Below, in pieces: positions 51,235 to 60,064 of a DNA stretch of 64,000 nucleotides. The DNA lies in NCBI GenBank assembly GCA_905234475.1, contig CAJOHX010000007.1:84280-148279 (forward strand). Direction: 5' to 3'. Position 1 is the first letter of the stretch, and each line of letters starts with the position of its first letter. The notes below the pieces were generated by a model that saw only the letters and a program-made list of their open reading frames with translations, had not been told where the DNA came from and ran no database searches. The DNA comes from an uncultured Bacteroidales bacterium. GTDB taxonomy: Bacteria > Bacteroidota > Bacteroidia > Bacteroidales > UBA932. The position numbers and the translations under genes are program-made.

Positions 51235-53087
51235 AGGAACGTCTCGAAATAGTCGGTGATCTTCTCATACAGGTGCACGCGGGCCTTGCCGACCATGTTG
51301 TGCTCGTCCATCGGGTAGGGGAACCAGTCCACGGGGACGCCCTCCTGGATGCACTCCTGCACGAAGCTGAGCGAATGCTGGGGCACGACGGTGCCGTCCA
51401 GCACGCCCTGGCAGATCAGCACGCGGCCGGTCAGGTCCTTGGCGCGCGGGATCAGCGAGCTGCCCTCGAAGCCTTCGGGGTTGGTCTCGGGCGTGTCCAT
51501 GTAGCGCTCGCCGTACATGACCTCATACCATTTCCAGTCGATGACCGGTCCGCCCGCCACGGCGACCTTGAAGAAGCCGGGGTTGCGGGTGGTCAGCGAC
51601 AGGGTCATGAAGCCGCCGTAGCTCCAGCCGTGCACGCCGATTCGGCTCCGGTCGATCCAGGGCGCACGGTCCAGCAGTGCCTGGATGCCGGCCATCTGGT
51701 CGGCCACCTCGGCATCGCCGCAGTGGCGGTTGATGGCCTTCTCGAAGGCGGCGCCGCGATTCTGCGTGCCGCGGTTGTCCTGCACGTAGACCACGTAGCC
51801 CCGCTGGGCCATCAGCATTTCCCACATGCGGATGCTGCCCAGCCAGCTGTCGTTGACCATCTGGGAATGGGGACCGCCGTAGACGTAGACAATCAGGGGA
51901 TATTTCTTGGATGGATCGAAATTGCGCGGATAGAACAGGCGGTAGTAGTTGTCGAACTGCCCGTCCGCGGAGGGGGTGGTGCCCAGCTCCACGCGGCACT
52001 GGGCATACTCGTCCAGCGGGTCGAGGGCGGTGAGGACCTTCTCCAGCAGCTCGCCGCTGGCGGAGCGCACCTGCGTGACGCCAGGGACGTTGAAGGAGCT
52101 GTAGCGGTCGATGAATTTGCTGCAGTCCGGCGCCATGCTGACCTGGTGCCAGCCCTCCTCGGAGGTGAGTCGCTGGGGCTTGCCGACGGTCTTGCCGTTC
52201 CTGACCTGCACCCGGAACAGGTGGTTCTCGATGGGGGAGACCTCCGCCGAGGTGTAATAAACGTATTTGCCGTCGTTGGCGACATAGGCCACGTCGGCAG
52301 CTACGGGGGTGATGCGCGTCACGCGGCAGAGTGTGTCGCAGAGGTAGAGGTTGCGGTAGCCGTCGCGGTTGTCGGTCCGGTAGATGAAGCGGTAGCTGTT
52401 GTCCTTGAGAAAGTAGAGCGGGTCGAGCGGCTCCACCCAGGCGTCGTTGCTCTCGGACAGGATGGTGCGCACGAAGCGGCCGTCGTCGGCGCGGTACATG
52501 TTGAGGTTCATCCAGTGCTGGCTGCGGTTCACCACCTGCACGAAGATGTATTTGCTGTCCGGCGACCAGGTCACGTTGGTCAGGTACCGTTCGTCGTCGA
52601 AGTCGTCGACCTGCAGGGTCGAAAGGATCCGGCCCTGGAGGTCGCACACGCACACGGAGATGTGCTCCGAGGCCATCCCGGCCATGGGGTAGCGAATCAG
52701 CTTGCTGCCGCCGGTGCGGGAGGTGATGTCGTAGAGCGGATAGAGCGTGACAGCGGACTCGTCCTTGCGGTACACGGCGATGCGCTCTCCGTCCGGGGCG
52801 GGGAAGACGCCCCCGTTGATGCCGAATTCATTGCGGCTGACGGACTGGCCGTACACGATGCCGGGACCTTCCGGCACGGGGAGCTTCCACTGCGGGCGTT
52901 CGCGCTGCGGACGCTCCTTGGTCAGCTGACTGTCGTCCGTCCAGTACAGGGGGACGGACTCGGGATAGACGGAACGCTGGCCCTGGCCGACGGATTCGGC
53001 CACGGTCAGCAGGCGCGCATTGGGATTGCCCTCGGGATGGGTCGCGAGGACGCCTGCGACGAGCAGGATCAGGGCCTTGAGCATCAT
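51231..53087 (-). CDS. Dipeptidyl peptidase IV-family serine peptidase (S9), secreted
   Basis: The 618-aa protein has an N-terminal signal segment (LKALILLVAGVLA), then a beta-propeller that includes SVSRNEFGINGGVFPAPDG, the region that positions the substrate N-terminus. The C-terminal hydrolase has the catalytic Ser in VHGWSYGGFMT (about residue 490), the Asp in VLDGTVVP and the His in MDEHNMVG. It trims dipeptides in the periplasm. It is slightly shorter than typical DPP-IV (700+ aa). Its start overlaps the 53084 gene by 4 nt and its end overlaps the 50086 gene, so this four-gene minus-strand unit is tightly coupled. Confidence 0.92.
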   Translation of the reverse strand: MMLKALILLVAGVLATHPEGNPNARLLTVAESVGQGQRSVYPESVPLYWTDDSQLTKERPQRERPQWKLPVPEGPGIVYGQSVSRNEFGINGGVFPAPDGERIAVYRKDESAVTLYPLYDITSRTGGSKLIRYPMAGMASEHISVCVCDLQGRILSTLQVDDFDDERYLTNVTWSPDSKYIFVQVVNRSQHWMNLNMYRADDGRFVRTILSESNDAWVEPLDPLYFLKDNSYRFIYRTDNRDGYRNLYLCDTLCRVTRITPVAADVAYVANDGKYVYYTSAEVSPIENHLFRVQVRNGKTVGKPQRLTSEEGWHQVSMAPDCSKFIDRYSSFNVPGVTQVRSASGELLEKVLTALDPLDEYAQCRVELGTTPSADGQFDNYYRLFYPRNFDPSKKYPLIVYVYGGPHSQMVNDSWLGSIRMWEMLMAQRGYVVYVQDNRGTQNRGAAFEKAINRHCGDAEVADQMAGIQALLDRAPWIDRSRIGVHGWSYGGFMTLSLTTRNPGFFKVAVAGGPVIDWKWYEVMYGERYMDTPETNPEGFEGSSLIPRAKDLTGRVLICQGVLDGTVVPQHSLSFVQECIQEGVPVDWFPYPMDEHNMVGKARVHLYEKITDYFETFL

Positions 53088-53512
53088 ATCGATTCCCCTC
53101 CGGTGAAAATAGGGATTTCGGAACTGGTCTCGCCGGGGCTGATGGACACGATGCGGTCCACGATGTAGCGCTGCATGCCGCGCCAGGGGAGCCAGCCGTT
53201 GTATTCCTTGTAGTGCAGCTTCACGTTCATCCCGCCGCAGAGCATCAGCGAATCGGCTACATTCTTGTCCACGACGGAGAATTCGAACTCGTTGGACTGC
53301 AGGGCGCCGGTCTGCTCGTCGCTCTTGAAGCCGGCCTGGATGAGGCGGCCTTCGTAGGTCTTCCAGACCCAGCCCTTATAGACGATCCGGTTCAGCTCGC
53401 CGGCCTTGACGCCTTCGCCGAACACGAAGTAGAACTTGAAATACACGAACACCGCGCCGCCGACCAGCAGGATGGCGACCAGCCAGGTGATGATTTTCGC
53501 TTTGGTTGACAT
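53084..53512 (-). CDS. Small membrane-anchored protein of unknown function
   Basis: The 142-aa protein has one N-terminal membrane span (IITWLVAILLVGGAVFVYF) and a small extracytoplasmic domain. That domain carries GELNRIVYKGWVWKTYEGRL, typical of short Bacteroidetes envelope proteins that are often mis-annotated as 6-phosphogluconate dehydrogenase. No dehydrogenase motif is present. It is the first gene of the minus-strand peptidase operon. Confidence 0.8.
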   Translation of the reverse strand: MSTKAKIITWLVAILLVGGAVFVYFKFYFVFGEGVKAGELNRIVYKGWVWKTYEGRLIQAGFKSDEQTGALQSNEFEFSVVDKNVADSLMLCGGMNVKLHYKEYNGWLPWRGMQRYIVDRIVSISPGETSSEIPIFTGGESI

Positions 53513-53527
53513 AAGGAATTGCCTGAT

Positions 53528-53553
53528 TGTAGTTTTACTAAACTACAAATATA
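53528..53553 (-). promoter_or_regulatory. Promoter of the 53512-48732 operon with overlapping palindrome
   Basis: TATATTTG on the minus strand (53546-53553) is the -7 box, 33 nt upstream of the ATG. A perfect 8-bp palindrome TGTAGTTT-TACT-AAACTACA (53528-53547) overlaps its downstream edge and the expected transcription start. This fits an operator or a 5'-end stem-loop. Confidence 0.55.
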
Positions 53554-53610
53554 GCAATTTCCCGGGAGATTCGACGGCTCGGCCCGCAGCGAGAATAAGC
53601 GATATTTGTT

Positions 53611-53618
53611 TATATTTG
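53611..53618 (+). promoter_or_regulatory. -7 promoter box of the SPFH gene
   Basis: TATATTTG, 20 nt upstream of the ATG at 53639. Confidence 0.65.
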
Positions 53619-53638
53619 TAGACAAAGACAAAGACGAT

Positions 53639-54481
53639 ATGAAAAAAGCAAAAACCTACACGATTATCGGCCTGTGCGTGGCCCTGTTCTTCATCTTCAT
53701 CGCCAGCTGCACGAAGATGGTGGACAACTCCGAGATCGGCATCAAGTTCAAAAAGTTCTCGCTGACCGACCAGGGAGAGCTCGTGGCGACGCAGGTCTCG
53801 GGTCTGACGTTCTACAACCCGATTACCACGCGGGTCTTCACCTATCCCGTTTACATCCAGCGTGTCAACTACGACCCCTTCACGGTCACGACCAAGGACG
53901 CGGCCATCTTCACGATGGACCCGATGATGGCCTACCAGCTGGACCGGACCAAGGCCGCCTATGTGTTCAACAAATACCGCAAGTCCCTGCGGGAGATCGA
54001 GATGGGCTACATCCGGACCTGTATCTACGACGCCTACCGCATCTCGGCCAACAACTACACCTCGGATGAGCTGATGGCCAACCGCGCCAAGTTCGAGCAG
54101 GAGGTCCGCCAAATGCTGGAGCGCTCGCTCAACGACGAGGGCTTCAAGGTGCAGGAGTTCACCTCCCAGATCACCCCGCCGGAGTCCCTCAGTGCCGCCA
54201 TCGAGGCGAAGAACCAGGCCATCCAGGAGGCCCTGAAGGCCGAGAACCTGGTCAAGCAGGCCGAGGCGAACGCCCAGATTGCCATCGCCAAGGCGAAGGG
54301 CGAGGCCGAGGCGACCCGTGTCAAGGCCGACGCCGAAGCCTACTACAACCGCACCATCTCCGCTTCCCTGAGCAACCTCATCATCCAGGAAGACTGGATC
54401 GAGAAGTGGAACGGCGAACTCCCGACCGTCACCTCCGGCAACGGCGGGATGATGATCAACCTCCCGGCGCTGACCAAATAA
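53639..54481 (+). CDS. SPFH/prohibitin-family membrane protein
   Basis: The 280-aa protein has one N-terminal hydrophobic span ending in a possible lipobox (FFIFIASCTKM). The SPFH/prohibitin core follows (about 45-190: NSEIGIKFKKFSL to EFTSQITPPESL). After it come a long Ala/Glu/Lys-rich coiled coil (AIEAKNQAIQEALKAENLVK and on) and a short tail. Prohibitin-like proteins form large ring assemblies that scaffold membrane domains and proteases. The frame opens upstream of 53639, but that part is promoter. The second GH2 gene starts 9 nt downstream. Confidence 0.9.
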   Translation: MKKAKTYTIIGLCVALFFIFIASCTKMVDNSEIGIKFKKFSLTDQGELVATQVSGLTFYNPITTRVFTYPVYIQRVNYDPFTVTTKDAAIFTMDPMMAYQLDRTKAAYVFNKYRKSLREIEMGYIRTCIYDAYRISANNYTSDELMANRAKFEQEVRQMLERSLNDEGFKVQEFTSQITPPESLSAAIEAKNQAIQEALKAENLVKQAEANAQIAIAKAKGEAEATRVKADAEAYYNRTISASLSNLIIQEDWIEKWNGELPTVTSGNGGMMINLPALTK

Positions 54482-54490
54482 CGCCCGGAA

Positions 54491-56875
54491 ATGCCCCGTC
54501 CCCTCCTTTCCGCGCTGCTCGGTGCAGCGCTGGCATTCTCTGCGGCGCCGCTCCCGGCTGCTGATTTCCGGACTTCCCTGGACGCCGGGTGGTCCTTCGC
54601 GCTGGGAAGCGCCGCCTCGATGGAGGCGGATTTCACGCACGGCACGGAGTACTTCACCTATTTCACGAAGGTGAAGTCCAACAACGACAACCACGGCCCC
54701 GCATCGCCGGACTTCGTCGAAGACGGCGCCTGGCGGGCGGTCACGCTGCCTCACGACTGGGTCGTGGACCTGCCCTACGACGGCGCCGCGAGCCATTCCC
54801 ACGGCTACAAGTGCATCGGCTGGAAATATCCGGAGAACTCCGTCGGCTGGTACCGCCGGCACCTGGAAATCCCCGCAGAGGACCGCGGGAAACAGGTCTG
54901 GATCGAGTTTGAGGGCATTTTCCGCGACAGCCAGGTCTTCTGCAACGGCGCCTATCTCGGCGGCGAGAAGAGCGGCTACGCCTCGCGCGTGTACGACCTC
55001 AGCCCGTATCTGAACTACGGCGGGGACAATGTGATCACGGTGCGCTGCGACGCTTCCGTGGAGGAAGGATGGTTCTACGAAGGGGCGGGCATCTACCGCC
55101 ACGTCTGGCTGCACAAGGCCGGGCCCGTGGCGGCGGAGCCGTATTCCATCGTGGTGAGCGCGGACGACATCTGCTGCGAGTATGCATTTGCGGATGCGAC
55201 TGTCGACCCGGCCCGCGTGCGGGCGGTGAAGCGTTTCTTCGACGCCGACGGGCGCGAGGTGGCCCGGCCCGAGCACCGCTGGAGCCTGGACGATCCGTAC
55301 CTGTACACCTGGACCCTGGAATTGTACTATGACGGTGCCCTGTCGGCCTCGTACAGCGGCCGCTGGGGCCTGCGCGACATCGATTTCGATGCGCAGCAGG
55401 GCTTCTTGCTGAACGGGCGGCGGGTGCAGCTGCGCGGCTGCGACCTGCACCTGGACCATGCCGGCGTGGGCGTCGCCGTGCCGGACGCGCTGTGGCGCTA
55501 CCGCCTGGAGCAGCTGCGCAAATACGGCTTCAACGCCATCCGCTGCTCGCACAATCCCGCCACGCCCGCGATGCTTGACCTTTGCGACGAACTGGGCTTC
55601 GCCGTCATCGACGAGCAGCGCCAGTTCGGCGTGAACGCCGAGCAGCTGGGGCAGTTCGAAAACATGATCCGGCGCGACCGCAACCACCCGTCGGTGATCC
55701 TGTGGAGCGTGGGCAACGAGGAGTGGCCCGTGGAGTGGAACGAGACGGGCACGCGCATCGCGCAGCGCCTGACGGATTTCGCCCACCGGCTGGACCCGAC
55801 GCGCCCCACGACCTATGGCTCAAGCGGGGGTCCGCACCCCAACCGGGGCGTGGACGTGTTCGGATTTAACTATGTGGTGCAGAACGATATAGCCGGCCTG
55901 CTGCGGGAGTTCCCGGAGCGGACCGGCGTGGGCACCGAGGAGACTACCGGCAGCGGCACGCGCGGCAAGTACGCGACCGTCCCGGAGCGCGGCTGGATGC
56001 TGTCGCTCAACCGCAGCGGCGTAGACAACCGCCCGATGGGCGGCGAAGGCGCCTGCGAGCCCGGCAGCCAGCCGATGAACGCCGACGGGCAGGTGCTGGA
56101 AGTTATCTCCCGCGGCTGGAAATACTATGCCGCACACCCGGAGTTGGGCGGCCTTTTCTACTGGACGGGCTTCGATTACCGCGGCGAGCCGAACCCCATG
56201 GTGTGGCCCGCCACGGGCTCCCAGTTCGGCATCCTGGACTACTGCGGCTTCCCCAAGGACGAAGCCTTCTACCTGCAGTCCGTCTGGACGGACGAGCCCA
56301 TGCTGCACGTCAGTCCGCACTGGAACCATCCCGTGCCGGAAGGGACGTCCGTCCCCGTCATCGTCTATACCAATTGCGACAAGGTAACCCTCAGGGTAAA
56401 CGGGAAGAGCCTGGGCTCGAAGAAGGTCGCGCCGAACGAGAGCGTGCGCTGGGACGTGCCGTACCGGCCCGGCCGCGTCGAGGCCACGGGCTACCGCGGC
56501 GGCCGGGTGGCCGTGCGCACCGTCCTGGAGACGACGGGGCCTGCCACGGACGTGCGCCTGACGGCCTCGAAAGGCGTCCTGCAGCGCGACGGCGCGGACG
56601 TAGTGGTCGTCGACATCGAGGCGCTGGATGCGCGCGGACGCTTCGTCCCCGATGCGGAAATGCCGCTGGCCGTACGCGTGGACGGCGCCACCCTGCTGGG
56701 CTGGGGCAACGGCGATCCCGGCTTTAAGGCCGTGGAGCGGCCGCTCGATGGCAATTCGCTGGAGGTCAGCACCTTCAGCGGCTGCGCCCAGGTCCTGGTC
56801 CGCTCCGTCGCCGCCCGGACCGGTCCCGTCACCGTGACTGTCGGTGACCGGACGCTGGAGCTGTCTTACAGATAG
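54491..56875 (+). CDS. GH2 beta-galactosidase-like glycosidase, secreted
   Basis: The 794-aa protein has a signal peptide (LLSALLGAALAFSAAPLPA), a GH2 sugar-binding domain (LPHDWVVDLPYDG, VGWYRRHLEIP), an Ig-like domain and a TIM barrel. The acid/base Glu is in LWSVGNEEWPVE and the likely nucleophile Glu in GVGTEETTGSG, followed by the aromatic subsite motif YWTGFDYRGEP. Two C-terminal Ig-like domains follow. The nucleophile region differs from the GSET of the 3487 enzyme, so the two probably prefer different glycosides. It starts 9 nt after the SPFH gene. Confidence 0.92.
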   Translation: MPRPLLSALLGAALAFSAAPLPAADFRTSLDAGWSFALGSAASMEADFTHGTEYFTYFTKVKSNNDNHGPASPDFVEDGAWRAVTLPHDWVVDLPYDGAASHSHGYKCIGWKYPENSVGWYRRHLEIPAEDRGKQVWIEFEGIFRDSQVFCNGAYLGGEKSGYASRVYDLSPYLNYGGDNVITVRCDASVEEGWFYEGAGIYRHVWLHKAGPVAAEPYSIVVSADDICCEYAFADATVDPARVRAVKRFFDADGREVARPEHRWSLDDPYLYTWTLELYYDGALSASYSGRWGLRDIDFDAQQGFLLNGRRVQLRGCDLHLDHAGVGVAVPDALWRYRLEQLRKYGFNAIRCSHNPATPAMLDLCDELGFAVIDEQRQFGVNAEQLGQFENMIRRDRNHPSVILWSVGNEEWPVEWNETGTRIAQRLTDFAHRLDPTRPTTYGSSGGPHPNRGVDVFGFNYVVQNDIAGLLREFPERTGVGTEETTGSGTRGKYATVPERGWMLSLNRSGVDNRPMGGEGACEPGSQPMNADGQVLEVISRGWKYYAAHPELGGLFYWTGFDYRGEPNPMVWPATGSQFGILDYCGFPKDEAFYLQSVWTDEPMLHVSPHWNHPVPEGTSVPVIVYTNCDKVTLRVNGKSLGSKKVAPNESVRWDVPYRPGRVEATGYRGGRVAVRTVLETTGPATDVRLTASKGVLQRDGADVVVVDIEALDARGRFVPDAEMPLAVRVDGATLLGWGNGDPGFKAVERPLDGNSLEVSTFSGCAQVLVRSVAARTGPVTVTVGDRTLELSYR

Positions 56876-56895
56876 AAATACTCAGATCGTTTTTC

Positions 56896-56928
56896 GGTGT
56901 TACAATTTTTTATGGGAATTGTGACACC
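56896..56928. promoter_or_regulatory. 12-bp inverted repeat upstream of the Kelch-AraC gene
   Basis: GGTGTTACAATT (56896-56907) and AATTGTGACACC (56917-56928) form an inverted repeat with one mismatch and a 9-nt A+T-rich centre. It lies between the GH2 stop and the -7 box of the AraC-type regulator. It could be that regulator's operator or the GH2 terminator; there is no long T run after it. Confidence 0.45.
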
Positions 56929-56969
56929 TATTTATTTGAATCGGGGCAGGGTTGAGTCGTTTCCGAGGG

Positions 56970-56977
56970 TACATTTG
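56970..56977 (+). promoter_or_regulatory. -7 promoter box of the Kelch-AraC operon
   Basis: TACATTTG, 14 nt upstream of the ATG at 56992. Confidence 0.5.
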
Positions 56978-56991
56978 TTTGTAAACCACTG

Positions 56992-58644
56992 ATGAAAAAG
57001 CAGTTCATACTTCTCCTTGCAGGGCTTTGTGTCTTTCGCGCAGGCGCCCAGGACCATCTTTTCCACAAGATGACCTTTGAGCAGCTGCCTTCCCTTGAGA
57101 CGCCAAGGGGAAACCACCGCACCGTACTGTTTGACGGAGAAGCGGCCGTTTTCGGCGGGCATACCACCGGCTTCAAGCCCGTTGAGACTGCAGAGTATTT
57201 CGATGGAGGCTCCTGGCACACCATTCCCATGACATGGCCGCATGACGGCGGTGCCATCTCGCTGCTCAAGGACGGACAGCTGTTCCTCGCCGGCGGCAAT
57301 GCTGAGGCTTTCGGCATCGGCCAGAGCTGGGGCGCTGAGATATACGATCCTGGCACACACGGTTTTTCGCCCCTTGGCATCATGAGCCGCAAGCGCACCC
57401 AGGCATCGGCCCTGGCGCTTGCGGACGGCCGGGTGATGATTGCCGGCAACTGGCACGGTCCGGGCGGCGTGGAAATCTACACACCGGGCGAAGGCTTCCG
57501 GGCTGTAAAGGATCTTGAGCCCGGATGGACGTTCCCTTATCTGCTCAGCAGTTCCAGGGATGACATCCTTCTGTTCAGCGGGATGACCCCCTACGGGGAT
57601 TCCCTGAGGACCACTGTGGACAGACTGAATGCCGGACCGCTCGACGTCCCGGTCTTCGAGCTGTGGACCCCCATTTTCAACTACACCATTTCGGAGGAAC
57701 AACTCAAAATAGCAGACTATACCTATCTGATTCCCGTATTTTATAGAAAAGGCAACCAGGCGGCGATTTTGAAAGTCTCCGGCGAGGAATTCACCCTTTT
57801 GGAACTTGAATCGCCGCTTCCGGTGAAAGGCCCTTCCGGTGATGCCGTCTTCTGGTATACCGGACTCCAGACGGACCGCGCCCGTCGCCATGCCTGGATA
57901 CAGGGTTACGACCTGGCCGGGCGTATCTACTTTGCCTGCATCGGCTATGATGCCACCTTTGACGGCGGCAAAGCGTCTGTGGATCTTTATTTTGCGGAGA
58001 CACCGGGGGGATTCCCCCATGGCATGGCCATGCTCATTCCCGGAGGCGGGTTCCTGCTTGCCGGCGGCGTGGGGCAGTTTGCCGGAGAGCTTGTCGTGAC
58101 CGACGACAACTTCAACCCGCGCGCAGATGTCTTCCTGTTCCACACCGAGGAGCCAGAGAGGGCGGCCGGGGTCCCTGTCTGGCCCTTTGTGGCCGGCGGT
58201 CTTCTCGTCTGCGCCGTCATTGTCCTAATGGCGGGCAGAAGAAAGAGACCCGCCCGGGAGCCCGCCGTGGAAAAAGCGCAGAAGCTCAATGCAGATCTCC
58301 TGGAGGAAATGCAGCAGCTGATCGAGGAGAAGAACCTTTACCTCCGCAAGGACCTCCGTGTCGCGGATATCGCCTCGGAACTGGCCACCAACCAGACCTA
58401 TGTGAGCGTGCTGGTGAACAACCTGACCGGCGACAATTTCGCCACCATGATCGGCCGCTACCGCATCCGTCACGCACAGAGGCTTATGCGCGAGCATCCC
58501 GAGATGGTCCATGCCGATGTGGCCGAAGCCTCGGGATTCGCCTCCCGCGCTGCATTCCTGCGCACTTTCAAGGCCCAGACCGGCCTCACCCCCACCGAGT
58601 GGAAACACCGGGAAGGCATAAACGACAATCCAAACAAGTCCTGA
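56992..58644 (+). CDS. Membrane-spanning one-component regulator: periplasmic Kelch propeller, TM, AraC HTH
   Basis: The 550-aa protein has a signal peptide (MKKQFILLLAGLCVFRAGAQ) and a ~360-residue periplasmic domain made of Kelch-like blades. Examples are RTVLFDGEAAVFGGHTTGF, SLLKDGQLFLAGGNAEAFG, ALADGRVMIAGNWHGPGG and MLIPGGGFLLAGGVGQF. One membrane span (about 393-412) leads to a cytoplasmic linker and an AraC-type double helix-turn-helix (about 440-540: DLRVADIASELATNQTYVSV; EASGFASRAAFLRTFKAQTG). Such a layout senses a ligand outside and binds DNA directly inside, without a kinase. It is followed 1 nt later by the ricin/LCCL gene, its likely target or partner. Confidence 0.88.
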   Translation: MKKQFILLLAGLCVFRAGAQDHLFHKMTFEQLPSLETPRGNHRTVLFDGEAAVFGGHTTGFKPVETAEYFDGGSWHTIPMTWPHDGGAISLLKDGQLFLAGGNAEAFGIGQSWGAEIYDPGTHGFSPLGIMSRKRTQASALALADGRVMIAGNWHGPGGVEIYTPGEGFRAVKDLEPGWTFPYLLSSSRDDILLFSGMTPYGDSLRTTVDRLNAGPLDVPVFELWTPIFNYTISEEQLKIADYTYLIPVFYRKGNQAAILKVSGEEFTLLELESPLPVKGPSGDAVFWYTGLQTDRARRHAWIQGYDLAGRIYFACIGYDATFDGGKASVDLYFAETPGGFPHGMAMLIPGGGFLLAGGVGQFAGELVVTDDNFNPRADVFLFHTEEPERAAGVPVWPFVAGGLLVCAVIVLMAGRRKRPAREPAVEKAQKLNADLLEEMQQLIEEKNLYLRKDLRVADIASELATNQTYVSVLVNNLTGDNFATMIGRYRIRHAQRLMREHPEMVHADVAEASGFASRAAFLRTFKAQTGLTPTEWKHREGINDNPNKS

Positions 58645-58645
58645 T

Positions 58646-60043
58646 ATGAAAAGAATCCTTTTAGCCCTGACGGTCCTGCTGGTCTCAGCAGCCGCGCATT
58701 TGTCCTCCGCCACAGTTCTCTTTCCGGTTGGAGATGGCGTGTACGTCATCCGTTTTGCCGCGAATCCCGATTATGTGCTGACGTTGAGGGACGGCAATGC
58801 TGAAAACGTCAATACCGTCCACCTGTGGAAATGGAAGAACGACAACTCCCAGAAATGGAAAGTGACCAACCAGAGCGGAAAGATCGTCATCCGCAGTATG
58901 GTGGACGAAAACTATGTTCTTGACGTAAAGGACTACGACTACACCAACGAGACGGAGATTATCGTCTACACATTCCATGGAAAGGACAACCAGATCTGGA
59001 TCCCCGAGATGCAGGACAACGGCACGATAGTGCTGCTTACCGCCGGTGACAGCAATTACTGCCTGGACCTGCATAATGGAGAGGCCGTAAACGACGGATT
59101 CATCAAACTTTATGAGGCCCACAGGGGAGAACCGCAGCAATGGAAATTCGAGAAGGTGGCCTCCACGTCCGGCAGCACGCAGAAGACCTCCAATACGACT
59201 GGCAGTACGCAGAATACGAAAAAGACGACGACTACGACAAGCAGCAATACGATTGATGACGGCGTGTATGTCATCAGGTTTACCAACAACCCCGATTATG
59301 TGCTGACGTTGAAGGACGGCAAAGCCGAGAACGTCAACATCGTCCACCTGTGGAAATGGAAGAACGACAACTCCCAGAAATGGAAGGTGACACACACGGA
59401 CGGAAAGATCGTCGTCCGCAGCATGGTGGACAACGACTATGTGCTGGACGTATTGGATTACGAGTATGCCAACAACACACAGATCATCGTTTATACCTTT
59501 CATGGCAGTGACAACCAGCTCTGGATTCCCGAACGCCTGGACAACGGGGCCTATCTCCTGAAGACCGCGGGCGACACGAAATACTGCCTCGACCTATACA
59601 AAGGCAACGCCGTAAACGGTGGAAAGATCGAGCTTTACAATGTCCACAAGGAATGGCCGGAGCACTGGACGTTCGAAAAGGTGTCCGCCACGTCCGGCAG
59701 CACGCAGAAGACCACCAACACGACAGGCAGTACACAGAACCTGAAACCCGACGCCCCGGAAACGCTTGCTGGCTATCAGGACAATGTGGGGAAGACGTAC
59801 ACCTTTACCGTAAAGGCGGACAAGAACGCAGGAAGAGTCTACGGAGGCAAGAACAACATCTATACAAGCGACTCTTCCCTCTCCGCTGCCTGTGTCCATG
59901 CCGGCGTATTGAAGGACGGCAGCGTAGGCAAGGTGACGGTAAAAATCCTGGCCGACCAGGGCAACTTCCCCTCAGTGACAAGGAACGGCATTACCAGTAC
60001 CTGGCGCGGCGCTTTCCAGATTCTCACGACAAACAGCAAGTAA
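58646..60043 (+). CDS. Secreted protein with two ricin-B lectin domains and an LCCL domain
   Basis: The 465-aa protein has a signal peptide (MKRILLALTVLLVSAAAHLSSA) and two nearly identical ~160-residue domains, joined by Ser/Thr/Gly/Gln-rich linkers. Each domain carries GVYVIRF, NPDYVLTL, HLWKWKNDNSQKWKV and YCLDL, and looks like a ricin-B/CBM13-type beta-trefoil. The C-terminal ~95 residues fit an LCCL domain (GYQDNVGKTYTFTV; IYTSDSSLSAACVHAGVL; SVTRNGITSTWRGAFQ). No catalytic domain is present, so it is probably a carbohydrate- or surface-binding protein. It sits between the Kelch-AraC regulator and a Big_2/FISUMP lipoprotein gene. Its G+C looks lower than that of the flanking genes. Confidence 0.8.
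   Translation: MKRILLALTVLLVSAAAHLSSATVLFPVGDGVYVIRFAANPDYVLTLRDGNAENVNTVHLWKWKNDNSQKWKVTNQSGKIVIRSMVDENYVLDVKDYDYTNETEIIVYTFHGKDNQIWIPEMQDNGTIVLLTAGDSNYCLDLHNGEAVNDGFIKLYEAHRGEPQQWKFEKVASTSGSTQKTSNTTGSTQNTKKTTTTTSSNTIDDGVYVIRFTNNPDYVLTLKDGKAENVNIVHLWKWKNDNSQKWKVTHTDGKIVVRSMVDNDYVLDVLDYEYANNTQIIVYTFHGSDNQLWIPERLDNGAYLLKTAGDTKYCLDLYKGNAVNGGKIELYNVHKEWPEHWTFEKVSATSGSTQKTTNTTGSTQNLKPDAPETLAGYQDNVGKTYTFTVKADKNAGRVYGGKNNIYTSDSSLSAACVHAGVLKDGSVGKVTVKILADQGNFPSVTRNGITSTWRGAFQILTTNSK
58733..59740 (+). repeat. Tandem 483-bp duplication within the ricin/LCCL gene
   Basis: Bases 58733-59215 and 59258-59740 are highly similar with a constant 525-bp (175-codon) offset and no gaps. Long identical blocks run through the HLWKWKNDNSQKWKV coding stretch. 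The duplication doubles the lectin domain plus its linker. Confidence 0.85.
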
Positions 60044-60064
60044 TAACACACGGAAAACACTGAT

